Positions 58,677 to 64,000 of a stretch of DNA of 64,000 nucleotides are shown one piece after another. Below the pieces are notes generated by a model. That model was not told the DNA's origin, ran no database searches, and saw only the letters and a program-made list of their open reading frames with translations. A program made the translations under genes and the position numbers. Numbering within the stretch: position 1 is the first letter of the stretch; every line of letters starts with the position of its first letter. Location of the stretch: assembly GCA_016703105.1 (NCBI GenBank), contig JADJCS010000007.1:124001-188000 (forward strand), read 5' to 3'. This DNA comes from Flavobacteriales bacterium. GTDB lineage: Bacteria; Bacteroidota; Bacteroidia; Flavobacteriales_F; PHOS-HE28.

Positions 58677-60002
58677 ATGGAGCCGCCGTCGATGACCCTG
58701 ATCCTTTTTATGGTCGGCTCCCTGGAGCCCATCACCATGGTGGCCCTGGCGGTGATCGCCCTGCTGCTGGTGGGATCCGCGGCGATGTCGGCCAGCGAGG
58801 TGGCCTTGTTCAGCCTGAGCCCGACCCAGCTGCGCGATCTGCGCGAACGGGGTGGTAACCGGGGGGGCCGGGTGATCGAACTGCTCAGCAGGCCGCGCCG
58901 CTTGCTGGCCACGATCGTGATCGCGAACAATTTGCTGAACCTCACCATCGTGGTGTTGAGCACCTTGGTACTGGAAGAGGTGGTCCAGAGCGCGGGTGTG
59001 CCCGTTTACCTGGTCTTCGCGCTGCAGGTGCTCGTAGTGGCCTTCGTGATCGTGCTGGTCGGCGAGGTGCTGCCCAAGATCTACGCGGCACGCCATGCGA
59101 TGCGTGTGGCCCAGAACATGGCTCCTGTGCTCAGCGTGTTGCGCATTACGCTCACGCCGGTGAACGAACTTCTGGTCCGCAGCACCTCCTTTTTGGAGAA
59201 GCGCTTGCGCCCGCGTTCGAACCATACGCTATCGGTGGACAGCCTCGGCCATGCGTTGGAGCTGACCCATGACGCCAGCACCACCGCCGAGGAACAGCGG
59301 ATCTTGAAGGGCATTGTGAAGTTCGGCCGGGTGGAAGTACGGCAGGTGATGCGCCCGCGCACCAACATGATCGCGTTCGACAAGGACCTGAGCTTCGCCG
59401 AGCTGCTCTCCGCGATCGTGGAAAGCGGTTTCTCTCGCGTGCCGGTCTACGAGGAGACCCTGGACCGGGTGATCGGCATACTGCACATCAAGGACGTGCT
59501 GCCCCATATCGACCAGCAGGACCTGAACTGGCACCTCAAATTGCGCGAGCCCTATTACGTGCCGGAGACGAAAAAGCTGGACGATCTGCTGCAAGAGTTC
59601 CAGAAGAAGAAGGTACACCTGGCCATCGTGGTGGACGAATACGGAGGCACCTCCGGCTTGATCACCTTGGAGGATGTGATCGAGGAGATCGTGGGCGACA
59701 TCACCGATGAGTTCGATGACGAGGACCTGGTCTACAGCAAGCTGGACGACCACACCTGGGTGTTCGAGGGAAGGACGCCCTTGAACGATATGTACCGCAT
59801 CATGGGGATCGACGGGGAGGTGTTCGAGGAGAACAAAGGAGATAGCGGCACGATCGGCGGGTTCGTGCTGGAACTCACCGGCCGGATCCCGAAGAAAGGC
59901 GAGCGGGCCACCTTGCGGAACTTCACCTTCGCGGTGGAATCCTCGGACAACAAACGCGTGCGGCGGGTGAAGATCATGGTGAACGATGAGGGCCGTGGCT
60001 GA
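58677..60002 (+). CDS. gldE: Gliding motility-associated protein GldE (CNNM/CBS/CorC family)
   Basis: 441 residues. N-terminal DUF21/CNNM membrane domain with about four helices (15-190), a CBS pair (about 200-330) with VMRPRTNMIAFD and FSRVPVYEETLDRVIGILHIKDVL (partly: SRVPVYEE), and a CorC_HlyC domain (about 350-441). VVDEYGGTSGLITLEDVIEEIVGDI (partly: DEYGGTSGLITLED) is conserved. GldE supports GldD and gliding in Flavobacterium. It overlaps gldD by 17 bp. Confidence 0.92.
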   Translation: MEPPSMTLILFMVGSLEPITMVALAVIALLLVGSAAMSASEVALFSLSPTQLRDLRERGGNRGGRVIELLSRPRRLLATIVIANNLLNLTIVVLSTLVLEEVVQSAGVPVYLVFALQVLVVAFVIVLVGEVLPKIYAARHAMRVAQNMAPVLSVLRITLTPVNELLVRSTSFLEKRLRPRSNHTLSVDSLGHALELTHDASTTAEEQRILKGIVKFGRVEVRQVMRPRTNMIAFDKDLSFAELLSAIVESGFSRVPVYEETLDRVIGILHIKDVLPHIDQQDLNWHLKLREPYYVPETKKLDDLLQEFQKKKVHLAIVVDEYGGTSGLITLEDVIEEIVGDITDEFDDEDLVYSKLDDHTWVFEGRTPLNDMYRIMGIDGEVFEENKGDSGTIGGFVLELTGRIPKKGERATLRNFTFAVESSDNKRVRRVKIMVNDEGRG

Positions 60003-60591
60003 CCTACGTCTGGGGCTCTGCGCGTTGCTGCTCTTCAGTTGCGGCGGCGATCCGATACCCAAGCCGCGCGGGTACTTCCGGATCGATCTGCCCGCGAAGG
60101 CCTATGTGCCTTACCGATCCGCCTGTTTCAGCGCGGAGGTCCCGTCCTTCTCGCGGTTCGTTCCCCGTGCCATGGAGGGACAGAAGTGCTGGGGCGACCT
60201 GGACTATGGCCCGTACCGTGCGCAAGTACACTTGACCTACCGCAGTGTGGTCGGCGACCTCGGACAACTGATCGAGGATGCCCACGATTTCAGAGCGAAG
60301 CATGAGAGCAAGGCGGTGCGGATACGCTCGGAGCGCATATTGAACGACAGCGCACGGGTGTACGGCACCTACTTCGATGTGGAGGGCAATGTGGCCAGTC
60401 CGCTGGTGTTCTACCTCACGGACAGCACTTCGAACTTCCTGTACGGGTCGCTCTACTTCCGCACGCGGCCCAATGCCGATTCACTGGCGCCGATCACCGA
60501 TCGGATCCGGGAGGACATGCGCCACTTCGCGCGCACGCTCCGTTGGAACGATGGTCCCGGTTCTGTGCAGCAGGCGCAGGATCACCGTTAG
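59986..60591 (+). CDS. gldD: Gliding motility lipoprotein GldD
   Basis: 201 residues. The signal ends in LLFSCGG, so Cys19 is the lipid site. Just after it, PKPRGYFRIDLPAKAY is the GldD opening. GldD is required for gliding motility and T9SS function in Flavobacterium. It starts inside the last codons of gldE (17-bp overlap) and its last 111 bp overlap the convergent end of ctaA, an unusually long antisense overlap. Confidence 0.92.
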   Translation: MRAVADLRLGLCALLLFSCGGDPIPKPRGYFRIDLPAKAYVPYRSACFSAEVPSFSRFVPRAMEGQKCWGDLDYGPYRAQVHLTYRSVVGDLGQLIEDAHDFRAKHESKAVRIRSERILNDSARVYGTYFDVEGNVASPLVFYLTDSTSNFLYGSLYFRTRPNADSLAPITDRIREDMRHFARTLRWNDGPGSVQQAQDHR

Positions 60592-61557
60592 CAGCAGGAG
60601 CGCACCGAGCTGGTGGAGCACGCCAAGCACCAGGTCCACCTGCGTAAGCACGGTGAACACCCCAAGTAGGAACTGGAGCACGACCGCCCCGATCAACCAA
60701 GAGGCCAGCGCCACCGCAGCGCGCAGGAAACGTAGCGCATAGACCACACAGCCTGCGGCCACCAGCCAGGCCAGGTTGCGGTGTACGAACTGAACACCAT
60801 CGCGATGGTCCGCGAGATCGTGGAGCCAGTTACCGGTGGCGCGCACGTTCTCCGGCATGAACTCACCGTTCATGAGCGGCCAGGTGTTGTACATGTGCCC
60901 CGCATCGAGCCCGGCGGTGAAGGCACCGTACACGATCTGGAGCACGAGCAAAGCGAGCAGCACCCTTACCCAACGCCCTGCCGGCGTCCCGTCCGTTCCC
61001 CAACGCCTGCGCCCGTCCCGAAGATCGAACACGGTCCAGAGCACCAGACCGAAAACGGAGAAGGCGGCCACCAGATGGATGGCCAGGCGGAAGTGGCTCA
61101 CATCCGGGTTCTTCTCCAAGCCGCTGGCCACCATGAACCAGCCCAGGGCGCCTACGAGGCCACCGCCCACCAGGATCCAGATCGAGCGCGTCATCAGCCA
61201 TCCTTCCAGGAGGCCGCGCCGCCAGAACACGGCGAAAGGGATCGCGAACACCAGGCCCATCAGCCGCCCCCAGTTGCGGTGCAGGAATTCCCAGAAGAAG
61301 ATCCGCTTGAACCCGGCGAGGTCCATGTCCTCGTTCTTCAGGGTGTATTCCGGGATCCGTTTGTATTTAGTGAAGGCCTCTTGCCATGCCGCTTCGTCCA
61401 TCGGTGGCAGCGCCCCCATGATCGGCTTCCACTCCGTGATACTGAGCCCGCTATCCGTGAGCCGCGTGATGCCACCGATCACCACCATGCATGCGATCAG
61501 CACACAGCCGGTGATCAGCCAGGTGATCACTGGTCTTCGGTCCTTCGCATGCTGCAT
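60481..61557 (-). CDS. ctaA: Haem A synthase (COX15/CtaA)
   Basis: 358 residues with eight membrane helices in two halves. Haem-ligand histidines are in FLHRNWGRLMG (about 91), RLAIHLVAAFS (about 160), FVHRNLAWLV (about 253) and VLHQLGALLL (about 315); TRLTDSGLSITEWKPIMG near 31-48 is the COX15 opening. It oxidises haem O to haem A for aa3-type oxidases, so the organism respires oxygen. TAATTTTG (61572-61565) is the -7 box 7 bases before the ATG. The 3' end overlaps gldD by 111 bp. Confidence 0.93.
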   Translation of the reverse strand: MQHAKDRRPVITWLITGCVLIACMVVIGGITRLTDSGLSITEWKPIMGALPPMDEAAWQEAFTKYKRIPEYTLKNEDMDLAGFKRIFFWEFLHRNWGRLMGLVFAIPFAVFWRRGLLEGWLMTRSIWILVGGGLVGALGWFMVASGLEKNPDVSHFRLAIHLVAAFSVFGLVLWTVFDLRDGRRRWGTDGTPAGRWVRVLLALLVLQIVYGAFTAGLDAGHMYNTWPLMNGEFMPENVRATGNWLHDLADHRDGVQFVHRNLAWLVAAGCVVYALRFLRAAVALASWLIGAVVLQFLLGVFTVLTQVDLVLGVLHQLGALLLLTVILRLLHRTGTIVPTERAREVAHVLPDPIGDRRQ

Positions 61558-61564
61558 CGAGGGT

Positions 61565-61572
61565 CAAAATTA
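61565..61572 (-). promoter_or_regulatory. -7 element TAATTTTG of ctaA
   Basis: Exact TAnnTTTG on the minus strand, 7 bases before the ctaA ATG. Confidence 0.6.
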
Positions 61573-61610
61573 CCCGGCCGACCGGGCAATAGGCAGTGCC
61601 ACGCTAACGA

Positions 61611-61631
61611 AAAAGGGGCCGAAGCCCCTTT
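61611..61631 (-). terminator. Rho-independent terminator with TTCG loop
   Basis: AAAGGGGC-TTCG-GCCCCTTT on the minus strand, followed by more T and CG. A stable UUCG tetraloop. It ends the HMA lipoprotein gene 21 bp after its stop. Confidence 0.9.
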
Positions 61632-61652
61632 CACCTTTTCAGCATATGAGGT

Positions 61653-62195
61653 TCAAGCACCCAACAAGCGGGACAACACCCGCAGCAAGCTCGGCATCAC
61701 CACGGCAGGAAGAGCGGCGCTCACACTGCGGGCGGCCCCTTCCACTTCCGCCGCTTTCTCGTCCTTTTTCTCCTCCTGGACGGGCGCATCGCCAACCACC
61801 TGCTTGGTGATGTTCACGGCCATCACCTTGTACTGGCCGTCATGGATCTTTTGGACGGCCTCGACCAGTTGGGCGTCGTTCACTTGAGCGGGATCGAAGG
61901 TGACGATGGCATGGTCCACGGCCTCACCCTCCTCGAACTTGATCTCGGTACCCGCCACGCCGGTCAAGACCGCCAGCGCCTTCTTGATCGACCCGCCGCA
62001 CATCATTTCGCAACTCATACCCTCCACGCTCAGGTCCGCGAAGGTGACCGGGGTTCCGGACGTGATCGCCACCTCGCTCACCGTGCGCGCGACGCCCGCG
62101 ATAGCAGCGGCCGCACCGGCATCGGACGACGGGGCCTGGGAACAGGCGAAGAGCCCGGCAAGGGCGGTGGAGAGGAAGAGGGCGCGGGTATCCAT
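61653..62195 (-). CDS. Lipoprotein with heavy-metal-associated (HMA) domain
   Basis: 180 residues from the ATG at 62195; the signal ends in the lipobox GLFAC (Cys18). One HMA domain (about 50-125) has GMSCEMMCGGSIKKAL, with a Cys-x3-Cys pair in place of the usual Cys-x2-Cys, a FEEGEAVDHAIVTFD middle and a YKVMAVNI end. The low-complexity C-terminus is rich in Glu, Lys and Ala. It probably binds copper or another soft metal in the periplasm. The frame extension to 62774 runs through the divergent gene and is rejected. Confidence 0.82.
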   Translation of the reverse strand: MDTRALFLSTALAGLFACSQAPSSDAGAAAAIAGVARTVSEVAITSGTPVTFADLSVEGMSCEMMCGGSIKKALAVLTGVAGTEIKFEEGEAVDHAIVTFDPAQVNDAQLVEAVQKIHDGQYKVMAVNITKQVVGDAPVQEEKKDEKAAEVEGAARSVSAALPAVVMPSLLRVLSRLLGA

Positions 62196-62245
62196 GGGAT
62201 CGGGCGTTGGGTATGGATGGGACGCTTGAGGGAACGGAATTGTTA

Positions 62246-62253
62246 CAAAAGTA
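62246..62253 (-). promoter_or_regulatory. -7 element TACTTTTG of the HMA lipoprotein
   Basis: Exact TAnnTTTG on the minus strand, 50 bases before the ATG at 62195, in the divergent gap with the EamA gene. Confidence 0.5.
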
Positions 62254-62307
62254 GTGTGGGCGGACTGAACTAATGATGCAGGACCCGCCGGAATACCTTC
62301 GCTGCGG

Positions 62308-63216
62308 ATGAACATGGCACGCCAGGGACCCGATCGCGTCGCCTGGGGCCTGTTGCTGTTGCTGGCGCTGATCTGGGGCAGCTCCTTCATCCTTATGAAG
62401 CGGGGGCTCTTCCACGAAGGGGTGCCCGTGCTCGGGCCCTTCCAAATGGCGTCCGCCCGGTTGGCGATCGCTTGGGCCGCATTGGCCCCCCTGCTCTTCC
62501 GGTACGCGCCGTTGCTGCGCCAGCACTGGCTCCCGTTACTGGCCACCGGAGTATTGGGGAACGGGATCCCCGCCTTCCTCTTCGCAGCGGCCCAAACGCA
62601 TATCGACAGCGCCTTGAGCGGCATGTTGAACAGCCTAACCCCACTGTTCACCATGCTGGTGGGGGCCCTCTTCTTCGGAACTCGAATGCGCGGTTGGCAC
62701 ATTGCCGGGATCCTGGTGGGTCTCTGCGGGGCGGTCGGGCTCATCGCCATGAAGAGCGCTGACGGGCTTCCCACTTGGTCGGGTTACGCCGTGCTCCCCG
62801 TGCTGGGCACCGTATGCTACGGCTGTAGCGCCAACATCGTGAAGCGGCACCTCTACATGTTGCCCTCAGCGGCCACGGCCTGTCTTGCGCTTTCATTCGT
62901 GGGTCCGATCGGGCTGGCGGGCGCTTTTGGGGATGGGCTTCCGCAGACCCTCGATACGCAGCCGCATGCCTGGACCTCGCTCGGATATGTCGCCCTTCTG
63001 GCCGTCATGAGTTCCGCACTGTCCCTGGTGCTCTGGAACGCACTATTGAAACGCACCTCGGCGGTATGGGCCAGTAGCGTGACCTACCTGATGCCCGTGG
63101 TAGCCATCGGCTGGGGACTGTTGGACGGCGAGGTGCTTAGCCTGGTCCAGATGCTCATGATCGGCGTAGTGCTGGGTGGCGTGTATATGGTGAACCGCGC
63201 CGAACGCGTAGAGTGA
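62308..63216 (+). CDS. EamA/DMT-superfamily transporter
   Basis: 302 residues with ten hydrophobic helices in two EamA repeats. The first repeat opens LLLLLALIWGSSFILMKRGL; the second opens GYAVLPVLGTVCYGCSANIVKRHL (partly: LGTVCYGCSANIVKR). The helix before the end carries AVWASSVTYLMPVVAIGWGLLDGE, the usual drug/metabolite exporter motif. The substrate cannot be told. A second ATG two codons later (62314) is an alternative start. Confidence 0.9.
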   Translation: MNMARQGPDRVAWGLLLLLALIWGSSFILMKRGLFHEGVPVLGPFQMASARLAIAWAALAPLLFRYAPLLRQHWLPLLATGVLGNGIPAFLFAAAQTHIDSALSGMLNSLTPLFTMLVGALFFGTRMRGWHIAGILVGLCGAVGLIAMKSADGLPTWSGYAVLPVLGTVCYGCSANIVKRHLYMLPSAATACLALSFVGPIGLAGAFGDGLPQTLDTQPHAWTSLGYVALLAVMSSALSLVLWNALLKRTSAVWASSVTYLMPVVAIGWGLLDGEVLSLVQMLMIGVVLGGVYMVNRAERVE

Positions 63217-63265
63217 GCGACCCAAGAGCCGTTGGCATAAACCTGCCCCTCTCAACTGGACTACC

Positions 63266-64000
63266 TCACTCGCACACCACCTTGGCCTGCCCCAAGCGCT
63301 GCCCATTGCGGGACGCCACGACCATATAGAGCCCTGGTTTAAGGTTGCCCCGATCCAGTACCACCGTAGGCCCATCGATAAGGGCAGGCTCTTCGCGCAC
63401 CAAATGGCCCATGGCATCGAACCATTGCAAATGGTCCGGATAGCCCCGGCCGTGCATATCGAGCACGGCGTGTTGTGCCATCGGTTGCGGGCGAATGCTC
63501 AGATCCCCGTCATGTGATGTACGTTCAGGTTCCACCCGTGTAGGGTTGTCCTCCAAGTAGCGCTTGCAGAACGTGGGTAGACCGAATATAGTGCTAGACA
63601 GAAAATGGAAGGTCAGCGTTGGTTGTTGCTGCACCATGGGGTCATAAGGCAACAGATTGCCGTAGTAGAAGAAGTTCGCGGCGCCGATCGCGATCCCGAA
63701 GATCAGTTGTCCGTTGGGCGCCAATTGTATCAGCGAACCATGGCGCCGAGCGACTTGATATACCGCGTTCCCAACGCCGCCATGGAACTGGACCAGCGAT
63801 CCTTGTATCGTGGTTTGATCCATGGAGCTAATGTTCAATTGAAGTGGGTACCAGCCATCTGCGCTGTATGTGGAATCCGTTGGCGGAAGGGTATCCCATT
63901 CAGCTAGATACAGGTACTGTCCCGTGGTATCGAACTCCAATCCCATGAAGTGCCTCGCAGGATACCATATCAATTCGGTAACATAGATCGTATCCGTTCC
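63266..64000 (-). CDS. Secreted protein with T9SS-type C-terminal domain (5' end outside window)
   Basis: Open to the window edge on the minus strand; 244 residues are visible. The last 80 form a sorting-domain-like end (LQWFDAMGHLVREEP, LKPGLYMVVASRNGQ, a VCE tail). The rest, with SDxTYSADGWYP-like and YYGNLLPYDPMVQQQPTL lines, resembles Bacteroidetes surface propeller proteins, but too little is seen to name a family. A new cargo gene unrelated to those at 1-6.8 kb. Confidence 0.7.
   Translation of the reverse strand, partial: GTDTIYVTELIWYPARHFMGLEFDTTGQYLYLAEWDTLPPTDSTYSADGWYPLQLNISSMDQTTIQGSLVQFHGGVGNAVYQVARRHGSLIQLAPNGQLIFGIAIGAANFFYYGNLLPYDPMVQQQPTLTFHFLSSTIFGLPTFCKRYLEDNPTRVEPERTSHDGDLSIRPQPMAQHAVLDMHGRGYPDHLQWFDAMGHLVREEPALIDGPTVVLDRGNLKPGLYMVVASRNGQRLGQAKVVCE

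Overview
The window looks like a chromosomal contig of a high-GC (about 60%) member of Bacteroidota, most likely Flavobacteriales. The reasons are several large secreted proteins ending in Type IX secretion C-terminal sorting domains, the gliding/T9SS genes gldE and gldD in a mutY-ssb-gldE-gldD run, a 31-residue COX24/bS22-like ribosomal protein, and Bacteroidetes-type -7 promoter elements (TAnnTTTG or TAnnTTCG) only a few bases upstream of many start codons. No rRNA, tRNA or CRISPR array was seen.

Layout. 1-6.8 kb: four tandem secreted T9SS-cargo paralogues (the first cut by the window edge). 6.8-11.7 kb: housekeeping genes (mlaF, a frameshifted mlaE, a small lipoprotein, an SprT-like protease, manC, rnd). 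11.8-33.2 kb: a sulfur-metabolism island. 33.2-36.4 kb: fumC, prfB, recX. 36.4-41.2 kb: two large secreted proteins and a response regulator. 41.3-49.2 kb: a type I restriction-modification locus in the unusual order R-S-(three small genes)-M, with an extra unknown gene upstream. 49.2-50.1 kb: non-coding DNA with an 18-copy 21-bp higher-order repeat and a perfect double palindrome. 50.1-53.1 kb: FN3, GNAT and T9SS-cargo genes. 53.1-54.35 kb: an IS110-family element with a probable bridge RNA. 54.4-64 kb: rng, bS22-like, TPR, HU, mutY, ssb, gldE, gldD, ctaA, an HMA lipoprotein, an EamA transporter and a partial T9SS cargo.

The sulfur island carries an ArsR-type regulator, TSUP exporter, two paralogous CstB-like persulfide dioxygenase-rhodaneses, a two-gene YeeE/YedE sulfur importer, a TsdA-like dihaem cytochrome, a divergent SoxB/5'-nucleotidase-like phosphoesterase, SulP transporter, periplasmic DsrE protein, porin, four further rhodanese-domain proteins (one fused to an MFS transporter), 1-Cys peroxiredoxin, sulfide:quinone oxidoreductase, small Cys-containing membrane proteins and a thioredoxin, and ends at a Crp/Fnr regulator. 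No soxXA, soxYZ or flavocytochrome c genes are present here. I infer sulfide -> SQR persulfide -> CstB-like sulfite/thiosulfate -> TsdA-like or phosphoesterase chemistry, with dedicated transporters.

The main finding is a regulon readable by eye. Eight promoters of the island (arsR, dsrE-like, rhodanese, peroxiredoxin, sqr, the second cstB-like gene, DUF2892 and DUF983) each carry a CRP-type palindrome (TGTGA-N6-TCACA or a variant). In seven of them the block from palindrome to the last base of the -7 element is exactly 45 bp; in the arsR promoter it is 46 bp. The Crp/Fnr protein encoded in the island keeps the Arg-Glu-x3-Arg recognition-helix pattern expected to read TGTGA, which makes it the obvious candidate activator.

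Caveat: four genes (mlaE, the SoxB-like gene, hsdR, the IS110 transposase) carry apparent single-base frameshifts, some at G runs, so residual sequencing error is likely in places.
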